Source: Nitrospira sp. SB0662_bin_26
Lineage (GTDB): Bacteria > Nitrospirota > Nitrospiria > Nitrospirales > UBA8639
DNA length: 57,098 bases
Assembly (NCBI GenBank): GCA_009840285.1
Contig: VXOF01000081.1
Coordinates: forward strand, 1-57,098
Direction of reading: 5' to 3'
Shown here: positions 25,401-33,728 of the stretch, in pieces
How positions within the stretch are numbered: position 1 is the first letter of the stretch
Layout of the letters: each line of letters opens with the position of its first letter
Notes under the pieces: model-generated
The model's database searches: none
What the model saw: only the letters and a program-made list of their open reading frames with translations
What the model was told of the DNA's origin: nothing
Translations under genes and position numbers: made by a program

Positions 25401-26312
25401 TTAGCCCAACCCACATTGTTTGAGTCGATGCTCCAAAGTTTGCGCCTGCGTCAAGGCATCAATCTGAAGATCGTGTCCCTCGGCCTGCACAAAAGCATCC
25501 TGAGGGATCAGCCCCACCAACTCGTTTTTCACCACGGCGACGCCTTTGAGAGCCGCTGCCCGTTTCACGGCTTCAAACGCCACGTCAACCGGCGTTTGAC
25601 GATAGTCGGTGAGATTCATCGACACCTGTACATACCCTTGGCTTTTCAGTTCCAGCCCAATGGCCTTGACCGCAGGCAACCCGCCGTTTGATGCGCGAAT
25701 GCTTCGGGCAATCTCCCGCGCCAATGACAAATCATGACTCTCCAACCACACGTTGAAGGCGACGAGCGGATTCCTGGCTCCAACCACGATCACGCCGGCC
25801 GTCGGGTGCGGCTCGGCCGGACCGAAATCCGGAGCCCATGCCGGGCCGGTTGCCATTCGCTTCTTCAGAGTCTCCGGCCCCCCTTTCCGAATCTGTTCCA
25901 ATCGTTTACGGAAAGGTCGTTCGCCGGCTTCCTCATACAGAAAAACCGGTATCCTCAACTCTTCCCCGATTCGCGCCCCGACCCGATACGCGAGACGGAC
26001 GCATTCCTCCATTGTCGAGCCTGACAACGGAACGAACGGCAACACGTCACATGCTCCAAGGCGAGGATGTTGGCCCGTGTGATGCGTCAGGTCGATCAAT
26101 TCTGCAGCCTTGGCAACCACCGAAAAAGCAGCCTCCCCTATCGACTCGACGGACCCGGCAATGGTCAGGACGCACCGGTGGTGGTCCTCGTCCCGGTGCC
26201 GGTCGAGCAGAGACACTCCGCGAGTCGCGGTCAAGCTGTTTTCGAGATGCTCGATGATCCCCGGATCACGGCCCTCGCTGAAATTGGGAATACTTTCGAT
26301 GATGCCGGCCAT
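25401..26312 (-). CDS. ftcD: Glutamate formiminotransferase
   Basis: This 303-residue protein matches the formiminotransferase domain of FTCD. It opens with IESIPNFSEGRD, and contains THHTGQHPRLGACDVLPFVP (the folate-binding region) and an ANPLVAFNVWL-like segment (GARNPLVAFNVWL). It transfers the formimino group of formiminoglutamate to tetrahydrofolate in histidine degradation. No cyclodeaminase domain is fused. The gene is isolated; no hut genes are adjacent. Confidence 0.9.
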   Translation of the reverse strand: MAGIIESIPNFSEGRDPGIIEHLENSLTATRGVSLLDRHRDEDHHRCVLTIAGSVESIGEAAFSVVAKAAELIDLTHHTGQHPRLGACDVLPFVPLSGSTMEECVRLAYRVGARIGEELRIPVFLYEEAGERPFRKRLEQIRKGGPETLKKRMATGPAWAPDFGPAEPHPTAGVIVVGARNPLVAFNVWLESHDLSLAREIARSIRASNGGLPAVKAIGLELKSQGYVQVSMNLTDYRQTPVDVAFEAVKRAAALKGVAVVKNELVGLIPQDAFVQAEGHDLQIDALTQAQTLEHRLKQCGLG

Positions 26313-26428
26313 GTCCCTGTTTACTGAAATCGCGCTTTGTTGACAACCTCAAAAAGGTGAGATAAAACTTCTGATAGGTATTCGTATTTGCAGCATCGAC
26401 CCTTTACCAGATCAAAACAGGTGATCCC

Positions 26429-26959
26429 ATGACGATGACCCAAGTGGAACCAGCCGCCACGCTGGCCGATCTTCAGGAATCCAAACCGGAGCGGGTGACC
26501 ATTGTGCTCCTGAGCGGAGACATGGATAAAGCCATGGCCGCCTTCATCATCGCTACCGGCGCCGCAGCCATGGGCATGCACGTGACCATGTTCTTCACGT
26601 TCTGGGGACTGAACGTCATTCGCAAACCCGGAGCGACCAGCGCAGCCAAGGACCTTCTGCGCAAGGCCTTCGGCTGGCTCAACAAAGGAGGAGCCGCGAG
26701 CCTGTCCCTTTCAAAATTCAACTTTGGCGGGCTGGGCGCCACGATGATGAAAAAGGTCATGCGGGAAAATCATATGCCCGGAGTCCCGGAACTGATCGAA
26801 ACCGCGCAGGATCTCGGCGTCACCATGATCGCCTGCACCACCACGTTGGGATTGCTGGGCATTTCAAAGGAAACGTTGATCGACGGCGTGGACCAACTCG
26901 CAGGGGTCTCGACCTACCTCGCGGAAGCCAAAGAAGGCTCGGTAAATTTGTTTATCTGA
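26429..26959 (+). CDS. DsrE/DsrF/DrsH-like (DsrE2) family protein
   Basis: A 176-residue protein of the DsrE2 group with VTIVLLSGDMDKAMAAFIIATGAAAMG near the N-terminus, a transmembrane-like helix, and the conserved C-terminal segment with the cysteine in MIACTTTLGLLG. These proteins move sulfur with TusA partners and often lie beside them. Here a TusA-family gene follows by 23 bp, so they form a small sulfur-transfer operon. The sulfur acceptor pathway is not apparent; no sulfur-oxidation operon lies in the window. Confidence 0.85.
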   Translation: MTMTQVEPAATLADLQESKPERVTIVLLSGDMDKAMAAFIIATGAAAMGMHVTMFFTFWGLNVIRKPGATSAAKDLLRKAFGWLNKGGAASLSLSKFNFGGLGATMMKKVMRENHMPGVPELIETAQDLGVTMIACTTTLGLLGISKETLIDGVDQLAGVSTYLAEAKEGSVNLFI

Positions 26960-26982
26960 GTCGAACACGGGAGTTTTTTCAG

Positions 26983-27228
26983 ATGATCCAATCCGATATC
27001 ACACTCGATACGCTGGGGTACTTCTGCCCCATGCCCATTATTCTCACCTCCAAGAAAATCAAGGAACTCACCATGGGCCAAGTCCTTGAAGTCCTCTCCG
27101 ACGACGAAGGGATCAAGAAAGACATGCCCGCCTGGTGCCAAACCACGGGCCACGAATGGGTCGGCCTCGAAGAAGAAGAGACGAACCCCAAAACGGTCTA
27201 CAAGGTCTACGTGAAGAAGACCAAATAG
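26983..27228 (+). CDS. TusA-family sulfur carrier protein
   Basis: An 81-residue protein with the TusA active-site motif: GYFCPMPIILTSKKIKE, where the Cys in CPMP carries the persulfide sulfur. The remaining strand pattern (GQVLEVLSDDEGIKKDMPAWC) is typical. It lies directly after a DsrE2-like gene, a recurring pair in sulfur metabolism, and could also serve tRNA or cofactor thiolation. Confidence 0.9.
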   Translation: MIQSDITLDTLGYFCPMPIILTSKKIKELTMGQVLEVLSDDEGIKKDMPAWCQTTGHEWVGLEEEETNPKTVYKVYVKKTK

Positions 27229-27285
27229 CGCCTCCCGAATCCTTCTTTAAGAAAAGCCGGTAAGCGATCACACACTCCTTGGCGG

Positions 27286-27924
27286 TCAGGCCTCTTCTTT
27301 TAATCGGCCGACGTTGTCATCAATGGCTTGAGCCCATTCATCGCCGGTAACTTCCACGACCGACACGTCGCCGACGAAAGCACTGCTCATGACAATGCCG
27401 GGATTGAGGTCCCGAAGCCTCAACAGGCTGTCGGCAAGCGACGCCTTGCTGCCACCCGCCTGCGGGAAGGCCAGCGTCGCCCACTTCCCATTGCTCTGAA
27501 AGATCGTATCGCCGGTAAAGAGGTAGGAGTTCCCGTAAGGCGACTTGTAGAAGAAGCAAATGCTGCCGGCGGTATGACCGGGGGTATAAATGATGTCAAT
27601 ATCGCCCAGATGATGATCTTCTGGCTGAAAAGTTACATCAACCTGCGCGTCTTTGCCGATAATCACGGCTTCCAGGGCACTGCAACACAACTTGGAACCG
27701 AACCGGTCTCTTATGCGGTTCAATGACGGACCCGACTCATCGCGATGGCTGAGAAGTTGGAACCGGATACCTCCCAATTCAGCCATTTGCTCGATATCAT
27801 CATCGTGACCGGTATTGTAAAAAAGCACGTTTCCTTCCGACCGCCGGAGGAAATACGCATGGGTATTCAGCGTACCCATGCTATGGATCGTGCTTTGCCA
27901 TAAATCTTCTTGTATCTGTTTCAT
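27286..27924 (-). CDS. MBL-fold hydrolase-like protein with an altered metal site
   Basis: A 212-residue metallo-beta-lactamase-fold protein. The expected HxHxDH box reads SHRDESG, so most ligands of the first metal-binding motif are absent. Later ligand elements persist: TPGHTAGSICF (His) and LFTGDTIF (Asp). The catalytic capacity is therefore doubtful and it may be a modified or non-catalytic member. Its start overlaps the following gene end by four bases, so it is cotranscribed with the YdeI-like gene upstream. Confidence 0.75.
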   Translation of the reverse strand: MKQIQEDLWQSTIHSMGTLNTHAYFLRRSEGNVLFYNTGHDDDIEQMAELGGIRFQLLSHRDESGPSLNRIRDRFGSKLCCSALEAVIIGKDAQVDVTFQPEDHHLGDIDIIYTPGHTAGSICFFYKSPYGNSYLFTGDTIFQSNGKWATLAFPQAGGSKASLADSLLRLRDLNPGIVMSSAFVGDVSVVEVTGDEWAQAIDDNVGRLKEEA

Positions 27925-28205
27925 CGCCGTCGTTGTTGCCGGGGCTCAAAGACTCTGTATGCCGATGCCGGGTGTTTCATCTTCATGTAGACGCCCCCTC
28001 TTTCGAGTTCTTCAAGCATCTGGCGCAGCCGTTTTTCTTTGGTCTCCCGGCGCTTGGCCCGGTTTATCCAGCCGACGTAATCATTCTGTTGATACGCGGG
28101 GCGCTTCCGATAGGCTTCCATCAAGCCACTCTCGTCCAGAGCCTGCTTGACAAAACCCGGCATCGGGTATCGTGGTCTCTTCAGTTTGGAAAAGTCGCCA
28201 CCCAT
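27921..28205 (-). CDS. YdeI/OmpD-associated family protein
   Basis: A 94-residue basic protein. The stretch RPAYQQNDYVGWINRAKRRETKEKRLRQML, shortened here to its key elements (YxxxNDYxxWIxxAKRxETKxxRL), is typical of the C-terminal domain of the YdeI or bacteriocin-protection family. Only this short domain is present; longer members have an N-terminal part. The stop overlaps the MBL-fold gene start. Biochemical activity is not established for the family. Confidence 0.7.
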   Translation of the reverse strand: MGGDFSKLKRPRYPMPGFVKQALDESGLMEAYRKRPAYQQNDYVGWINRAKRRETKEKRLRQMLEELERGGVYMKMKHPASAYRVFEPRQQRRR

Positions 28206-28245
28206 TTCTCCGTCTCACTTTTTTTCTGCTTGAACAGGCGCTAAC

Positions 28246-28280
28246 TTTGTCTTATGCATATTCCATATGCATAAGACAAA
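28246..28280. repeat. Perfect 15-bp inverted repeat, 5-bp centre
   Basis: The arms at 28246-28260 and 28266-28280 are exact inverse complements (TTTGTCTTATGCATA and its complement), with TTCCA between. There is no T-run after it, so it is not a typical terminator. It lies between the divergent YdeI-like gene and the toxin-antitoxin operon and probably binds a dimeric regulator. Confidence 0.7.
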
Positions 28281-28301
28281 TATGGAGTATTATCCATATT
28301 T
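28278..28301. repeat. Perfect 9-bp inverted repeat adjoining the first palindrome
   Basis: The arms AAATATGGA (28278-28286) and TCCATATTT (28293-28301) are exact inverse complements around a 6-bp centre. The element overlaps the end of the 15-bp palindrome by three bases, making a continuous array upstream of the toxin-antitoxin operon. Confidence 0.6.
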
Positions 28302-28382
28302 ATAGGGAAGACTGAAGCGCATACTATGGTAACCCCAGACGGGCTCGTTGCCATCTCTGGACCAGTAAGGCTTAGCAATTTG

Positions 28383-28406
28383 ACGCTATAACGCTAAAAC
28401 GCTAAG
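28383..28406 (+). promoter_or_regulatory. Three 8-bp iterons ahead of the antitoxin gene
   Basis: The hexamer ACGCTA occurs at 28383, 28391 and 28399, exactly 8 bp apart, ending 8 bp before the antitoxin start. Ribbon-helix-helix antitoxins bind short direct repeats of this kind to repress their own operon, so this is the likely operator. Confidence 0.6.
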
Positions 28407-28414
28407 ATCTAAAG

Positions 28415-28651
28415 ATGGCTGAATCCACACAAAAGCGGGCGACCGTTTATTTTGAGCCCTCCCTCCACAAAGCCCTGCGCCTGAAAGCCGCGGAGATCGA
28501 CAGCAGCGTTTCCGAACTGGTGAATGAAGCAGTTCGGGAAGCCCTGGCAGAAGACGCTGAGGATCTTGCCGCGTTCGAGGCTCGTAAAAGAGAGCCCGAG
28601 CTGATGTTTGAAAATGTCGTAAAAGATTTGCGGCGACGTGGAAAGATATAA
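28415..28651 (+). CDS. Ribbon-helix-helix antitoxin
   Basis: A 78-residue protein. The N-terminal part KRATVYFEPSLHKALRLKAAE is a typical ribbon-helix-helix DNA-binding domain, followed by VSELVNEAVREAL. The acidic C-terminal tail would wrap the toxin. It overlaps the toxin gene by 14 bp. The upstream iterons suggest autoregulation. Confidence 0.85.
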   Translation: MAESTQKRATVYFEPSLHKALRLKAAEIDSSVSELVNEAVREALAEDAEDLAAFEARKREPELMFENVVKDLRRRGKI

Positions 28652-28904
28652 GTTACACATCAAGCAGTCAGCGGCAAAAGAACTGGAGTCTATTTCTCGG
28701 AAGGCAGACCGCCAACGAATCGTTGCCCGAATCACGGCCTTGGCGGACAATCCTCGTCCTACAGGATGCAAGAAGCTGTCTGGATTTGAACGCTATCGAA
28801 TCCGCCAAGGATCTTATCGCATCGTCTATGCTATTGAAGATGATCGGCTTGTCGTTTACGTTGTGAAAATCGCCGATCGCAAGAGCGTTTATCGCGCCCT
28901 CTAA
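28638..28904 (+). CDS. RelE/ParE-family toxin
   Basis: An 88-residue protein of the RelE superfamily: YKLHIKQSAAKELESI at the N-terminus, then the core LSGFERYRIRQGSYRIVYAIEDDRLVVYVVKIADRKSVY, here recognisable by RxRxGxYRIVY and KxxDRxxVY. The Arg-rich core and final Tyr fit mRNA-cleaving RelE toxins that act on ribosomes. It starts within the antitoxin gene. Confidence 0.9.
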   Translation: MERYKLHIKQSAAKELESISRKADRQRIVARITALADNPRPTGCKKLSGFERYRIRQGSYRIVYAIEDDRLVVYVVKIADRKSVYRAL

Positions 28905-28938
28905 CCTGTCAAGGAAAACGCCTCCAGCACTAGCCGGG

Positions 28939-28964
28939 ACAGGGCTGATCCTGTGCTTTGTTTT
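28939..28964 (+). terminator. Weak stem-loop after the toxin gene
   Basis: ACAGG (28939-28943) pairs with CCTGT (28950-28954), followed by a T-rich but broken stretch. It lies between the rightward toxin gene and the leftward end of nuoN. The stem is short, so the call is weak. Confidence 0.3.
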
Positions 28965-28970
28965 GAGCCG

Positions 28971-30470
28971 CTATCCGCCTGCCAGGGACGTCAACACGGC
29001 AGGGGCTGAGGCCGTGGGCGCAGCTATATTGGAGAACATCAGGGTGGCGGCGGCGGCCCAGTCGATGAAGGGTTTGGGGTAAATGCCGAGCAGCAGGGTG
29101 CCGGCGATGCCGACGAAAATGACGGCTTTCAGCGGGGGCGATACCGAAAGCGGTGTGGGGTCGTGAGGTTCGTTGATGTACATTTTTTTGACCACGACCA
29201 GGTAGTAGTACATGGAGATGACGATGTTGATCAGCCCGACGATCAACAGCGTGTAGAGTTCCTGTTCGATGGCCGCGACAAAGATATAGAGTTTGCCGAT
29301 AAAACCCGCGAGCGGTGGCACGCCGGCGAGCGACAACAGAAAGAGCAGCATCGCAGCCGCGAGAAACGGCGACCGACGATTCAACCCGTTGTAATCTTCA
29401 ATTTCATCGCTCTTGATCAGGTTACTCACGCCGATAACCACGGCGAAGGCGCCCAGGTTGGCGAACAGGTAGGTGAGCAAATAAAAGAGGATCGCGTCAC
29501 TGCCCCGTTTGGTGCCGGCCGCCAAGCCGATCATGACGTTGCCGATTTGCGCGATGCCGGAATAGGCGAGCAGCCGTTTGATGTTTTTCTGGGCTATGGC
29601 CACGATGTTGCCGTAGGTCATGGAGACGATGGAGGCCACGACGAACAGGAGGACCCACGTGGGTTTGAACGTCGCGAGCGCGACGTAGAACATGCGGATG
29701 AGAATGGCTAACGCCGCACCTTTCGGCGCGATCGACAAAAAGGCGGTGACGGGCGTGGGAGCTCCCTGATACGTATCGGGAATCCAGGAGTGAAAGGGCA
29801 CGGCCCCGATTTTGAAGCCTAACGCGGCGAAGATCATGATGAAGCCGATGGCCAGCCCGATGCTGCCGGGTGCCGATGCCATTTCGGAAAACACCAGCGT
29901 TCCCGTTTCGCCATAGACGAGACTGATGCCGTACGCGAGCAAGCCCGCGGCAAACACGCCCAGAATGAAGAACTTTAGCCCCGCCTCGCTGGATTTCTGG
30001 TCTTCCCGCAGATAGGCCACCAGGACGTAAAAGCCGAAGGTGGAAAATTCCAACGTGACGAAGACGGAAAGCAGGTCCTGCGCCGAGGCCATGAACATCA
30101 TACCCAGGGCCGACATCATGACCAGGAAATAATACTCGCCCCTGAAGAACTTGAACGATTTCACGTAGTCGATCGAAGCCAGCAGGACCAGCGCCGTGGA
30201 GATCAACACCAGAATCTTGAAGAAAATCGCCACTCCGTCCAGGACAAACATGTCTTTGAACAAGGCACCTTCGACGCCGGTGTAATCGAACCAGATCAGG
30301 TTGATGAGCGTGGCGATGACGCCGCCCACGCTCAGGTAGGCCAGTTTTTCGTGGTCGATCTGTTTATAGGTAAAGTCGACGGCCAACACCACACACAACC
30401 AGATGGTGAGAAAAATCTCCGGCGCCAGGAGGAGGAGGTCCGAACTCGATAGGGTAAGGTCGAAGGTCAT
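28971..30470 (-). CDS. nuoN: NADH-quinone oxidoreductase subunit N
   Basis: A 499-residue antiporter-like membrane subunit of complex I, with about 14 helices. Core features include ALGFKIGAVPFHSWIPD (with the helix-7 Lys) and the preceding glutamate helix (TLEFSTFGFYVLVAYLRED). It pumps protons in the membrane arm. It is the last gene of the nuo operon, 6 bp after the second nuoM. Confidence 0.95.
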   Translation of the reverse strand: MTFDLTLSSSDLLLLAPEIFLTIWLCVVLAVDFTYKQIDHEKLAYLSVGGVIATLINLIWFDYTGVEGALFKDMFVLDGVAIFFKILVLISTALVLLASIDYVKSFKFFRGEYYFLVMMSALGMMFMASAQDLLSVFVTLEFSTFGFYVLVAYLREDQKSSEAGLKFFILGVFAAGLLAYGISLVYGETGTLVFSEMASAPGSIGLAIGFIMIFAALGFKIGAVPFHSWIPDTYQGAPTPVTAFLSIAPKGAALAILIRMFYVALATFKPTWVLLFVVASIVSMTYGNIVAIAQKNIKRLLAYSGIAQIGNVMIGLAAGTKRGSDAILFYLLTYLFANLGAFAVVIGVSNLIKSDEIEDYNGLNRRSPFLAAAMLLFLLSLAGVPPLAGFIGKLYIFVAAIEQELYTLLIVGLINIVISMYYYLVVVKKMYINEPHDPTPLSVSPPLKAVIFVGIAGTLLLGIYPKPFIDWAAAATLMFSNIAAPTASAPAVLTSLAGG

Positions 30471-30476
30471 GACGGC

Positions 30477-32072
30477 TTACGGTAACAGCCCCGTGGTATT
30501 CTGGGTGACCAGCGGAGCCACTTGATTGATTCGATCCAACATCGGCACGACAGTGGAGCGCACGACGTTATAAAAATGCATGGGGAAGATCCCGAAAAAG
30601 ATGCTGCAGCCGATCATCAGGAGCAGCGGGAGCCGGTCCACCCATTGCGACGTGTCGCGGGCATGCGCGTATTCGGGTGACATTTGTCCGTAAAACAGAC
30701 CGCGCATCATTTTAAAGAGATAGGCCATCGTCAACACGATCCCCAGTACGGCTACCACCACCTGGAAGGGATATTTCTCCCACGCGCCGACGATAATCAT
30801 GATTTCGGCAATAAAGTTCACGGTGCCCGGCATCCCGACCGACGCCATACAGGCGATAATAAAGGCCCCGGCCAGAAAGGGCATGTTCTTGACCAGCCCG
30901 CCCAGAGACGGAATATCCCGGGTATGCGTTTGGTCATATACCCAGCCTGCCATGGCGAAGAGCATGCCCGTGGCCAACGCGTGCGCAAACATGTAAATCA
31001 CCGCGCCGGTCAGGCTGATGTAATCCAGGGCGGCCATGCCCAGGAACACGTAGCCCATGTGACTGGAACTGGAATAGCCGATGACGTACTTCGTGTCCTT
31101 GGCGAAATACGCGACAAACCCGCCGTAGAGGATGCTGAACACGCACAACACCGCGGCAATGGGCATGAGTTCCCGCGTGGTCTCGGGCAGGATTTCATAC
31201 GCCACGCGAATGATGGAGAAATGGCCGAGTTTCATCAGCACGCCGGCGTGCAACATGCTGGTCGCGGCCGGGGCCGCAGCGTGGCCGACGGGAGACCAGG
31301 AATGCAACGGCCAGATTGGCGCGATGGACGCAAAGCCGAAGAAGACCAATAACCAGATAATGATGGCCAGCGTGCCGTCGAAATGGGCCACTTCCCGCAG
31401 CACCAGAATATCGAACGTCTGGACCGGCGAGAAATGGTAAATCAGCAGGATGCCCATCAACGCGAACACCGCCCCGGCCGAGAGGAACAACGTGAGCTTC
31501 ATCGCGGCGTATTCCTTGCTGTTCGCCCCGAAGTTCAGGATGAACCCGACCGAATCCCGGAGCTTTCGGCCTTCCTCATCGGTCATGCTCAAATAGCCTT
31601 TGGTATGACTTCCCCAGATGCCCAGCAACACGTACATGGGCAAGACCGACATTTCATAGAAGAAGTAGAGGAAGAACAGATCCAGCGACATGAACACCCC
31701 GATGGTCGCCGCCGCCAGGATCAACAGGAAGATATAGAATTCCTTGGTGCGATCCTTGATATGCCACGAAATGAAAATGCCCGCGAACAGCAGAATGGCC
31801 GAGGCAAAGACGAGGGGCGCCCCGATTCCATCCACTCCGATGTGAAAACCGATGCCCAGTTCTTCGGACCACGCCCATTTGGTGATGAATTGAAAGCCGC
31901 CCTGATCGGGGTCATAGGCCATGAAGACGTAGAGAGAGGCGAGCAGCGCTGTCCCGGCAGACGCCGCGGCCACGGCACGCACCAGGAGAGGCTTACGATT
32001 GGGAATGAACAGCAACACGATCGACCCCAGGAACGGGGCAAACAACGTTGCCAGTAAGGCCACCTGTCCCAT
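30477..32072 (-). CDS. nuoM: NADH-quinone oxidoreductase subunit M, second copy
   Basis: A 531-residue NuoM-type antiporter subunit. The helix-5 Glu is present (FFYEMSVLPMYVLLGIWG). The helix-7 lysine of ordinary NuoM (AxKxP before PLHTWLPD) is replaced by a hydrophobic residue: ASIAPIWPLHSWSPV. The helix-8 Lys survives in LMKLGHF. A loop insert (about residues 158-185) lengthens the N-terminal half. A second NuoM next to the first is the signature of the enlarged two-NuoM complex I described from Nitrospira and relatives. It starts 3 bp after the first nuoM. Confidence 0.92.
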   Translation of the reverse strand: MGQVALLATLFAPFLGSIVLLFIPNRKPLLVRAVAAASAGTALLASLYVFMAYDPDQGGFQFITKWAWSEELGIGFHIGVDGIGAPLVFASAILLFAGIFISWHIKDRTKEFYIFLLILAAATIGVFMSLDLFFLYFFYEMSVLPMYVLLGIWGSHTKGYLSMTDEEGRKLRDSVGFILNFGANSKEYAAMKLTLFLSAGAVFALMGILLIYHFSPVQTFDILVLREVAHFDGTLAIIIWLLVFFGFASIAPIWPLHSWSPVGHAAAPAATSMLHAGVLMKLGHFSIIRVAYEILPETTRELMPIAAVLCVFSILYGGFVAYFAKDTKYVIGYSSSSHMGYVFLGMAALDYISLTGAVIYMFAHALATGMLFAMAGWVYDQTHTRDIPSLGGLVKNMPFLAGAFIIACMASVGMPGTVNFIAEIMIIVGAWEKYPFQVVVAVLGIVLTMAYLFKMMRGLFYGQMSPEYAHARDTSQWVDRLPLLLMIGCSIFFGIFPMHFYNVVRSTVVPMLDRINQVAPLVTQNTTGLLP

Positions 32073-32075
32073 CGT

Positions 32076-33725
32076 TCAGTCCTTCCCTCCGGGTTCAGGG
32101 GCAATCGGATTGTGGATTGCGGATTCTGGATTGCGGATTGCCATCGCCCAGTCCTGCCTTTCAGGTTCAAGCGCCCGGGCATGAGACAGCAACGTCCGGT
32201 CCTGTTCAATGCTCGCGATCGATCCGCGGTCCAACCGGTCCATCACCGCCTGCAGCGATCCGTTGACCATGCGCAAAAACGGTGAGGGATATAACCCGAT
32301 CCAGAAAATCATGACACACAGGGACACGGCGATGATCGTTTCGCGCTGCGTCAGGTCCTTGAGCACCTGAGGAACGTGCTCGCCGATGGGTCCGAAAATC
32401 GCCCGCTCGTAATACCACAGGAAATAGGCCGCGGCGAAGATCACCCCCGAGACAGCCACGGCCCCGTACACCCAATGCGCTTGAAAGGCGCCGAGCAGGA
32501 TCAGAAATTCCCCGATGAATCCATTCGTGCCGGGCAATCCGATCGAGGCCATTCCGATGATCAAGAAAAAGGTGGCAAGAAGGGGCATCTTCGATGCGAT
32601 GCCTCCGCAATTATCGAGGAGTGTATTTCCGAGCCGGTCATAGAGGAAGCCCGCCAGGAAAAAGAGCCCGGCGGTGGTAAATCCCAAATTGATCATTTGC
32701 AGCAAACTGCCTTGCAGACCTTGGAAGTTCAAGGCAAACAGGCCCAACACGACGAACCCCAAGTGGCTGATGCTGCTGAAGACGAGCAGGCGCCGGAAGT
32801 CCGGCTGCATAATGGCGATGATCGCCCCCCAGACGATGGCGGCCAGCGCCAAACTCATGACGATCACCACCACGGTGGCATTGGTCGAGGCGTCTGGCAG
32901 CAACGGGAAACTGAATCGCAGGAACCCGTAGGTGCCCAACTTGACGCCCGCCAGCACGACGGACATCCCGATCGGCCCTTGTACCAGTGCGTCCGGCAAC
33001 CACGTGTGGAACGGAAAGACCGGAGCCTTGAAGGCCAATCCCATGAAGATGAGCCAGAAGATCAAAAGTTGATCCGAGACCGGAACAGGCACCTTCAACA
33101 GATCCAGCAGATCGAAACTATACGTATTCGTGACATCGTGGTAATTCAAACTCAATAGGGCGAAACCGACCAGCATGAACACGCTGCCCAACAGGGTGTA
33201 CAACACGTACTTGAGCGCGGCGTAGTGCCTGTCCGCACCCACGCCCCAGAGTTTGATCAGAAAATAACTGGGCACGAGCATGAGCTCCCAGAACACGAAG
33301 AAGAGAATCAGGTCGACGGACACGAAAATCCCCATGATCGTCGTTTCCAAGGCCAGGATACTCATGAAGTAGGCTTTGGCCCTGTCCTGCACGGTATCCC
33401 AGGAGTAGAGAATGATCAGGACCGTGATGAAGGCCGAAAGGCCGACAAACAGGATGCTGATACCGTCCACGGCGAGGTGATAGGAGATCCCGAGGGCCGG
33501 AATCCAATTCAGCCGTTCCGTGAACTGCATGGCCGCGGATTCCGGGATGAACCGGAGCAATACGAGCGCAGCCAGAGCCAATTCGAAGAGCGCGACGCCC
33601 AGCGCCGTCTTCTTGATCAGCTCGGTATCCCGTTGTGTCCACAACCCGATCGCCCCGAGAAGCGGGAGAAAGAGCAGCATCGACAAAATCGGGAATCCGA
33701 ATTCTAGTTCTTCAAGCATCGCCAA
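32076..33725 (-). CDS. nuoM: NADH-quinone oxidoreductase subunit M, first copy, with a repeat-derived C-tail
   Basis: A 549-residue NuoM subunit with both key residues of the channel: Glu in FFVFWELMLVPSYF and Lys in LAFKAPVFPFHTWLPD. The last 20 or so residues (IRNPESAIHNPI...) are out of character for NuoM. They are encoded by five tandem 7-bp units at 32107-32141. The tail therefore looks like a non-coding repeat that became translated. The start is 3 bp after the nuoL stop. Confidence 0.93.
   Translation of the reverse strand: MAMLEELEFGFPILSMLLFLPLLGAIGLWTQRDTELIKKTALGVALFELALAALVLLRFIPESAAMQFTERLNWIPALGISYHLAVDGISILFVGLSAFITVLIILYSWDTVQDRAKAYFMSILALETTIMGIFVSVDLILFFVFWELMLVPSYFLIKLWGVGADRHYAALKYVLYTLLGSVFMLVGFALLSLNYHDVTNTYSFDLLDLLKVPVPVSDQLLIFWLIFMGLAFKAPVFPFHTWLPDALVQGPIGMSVVLAGVKLGTYGFLRFSFPLLPDASTNATVVVIVMSLALAAIVWGAIIAIMQPDFRRLLVFSSISHLGFVVLGLFALNFQGLQGSLLQMINLGFTTAGLFFLAGFLYDRLGNTLLDNCGGIASKMPLLATFFLIIGMASIGLPGTNGFIGEFLILLGAFQAHWVYGAVAVSGVIFAAAYFLWYYERAIFGPIGEHVPQVLKDLTQRETIIAVSLCVMIFWIGLYPSPFLRMVNGSLQAVMDRLDRGSIASIEQDRTLLSHARALEPERQDWAMAIRNPESAIHNPIAPEPGGKD
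32107..32141. repeat. Five 7-bp tandem units (GGATTGC-like)
   Basis: Units at 32107, 32114, 32121, 32128 and 32135 read GGATTGT, GGATTGC, GGATTCT, GGATTGC and GGATTGC. They lie inside the 3' end of the first nuoM and encode its odd C-terminal tail. Confidence 0.75.
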
Positions 33726-33728
33726 TCC

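Noticed and set aside
32107-32141. CRISPR-like or satellite array
   Set aside because: Units are 7 bp with no spacers and lie in a coding frame. No CRISPR array was seen anywhere in the window.
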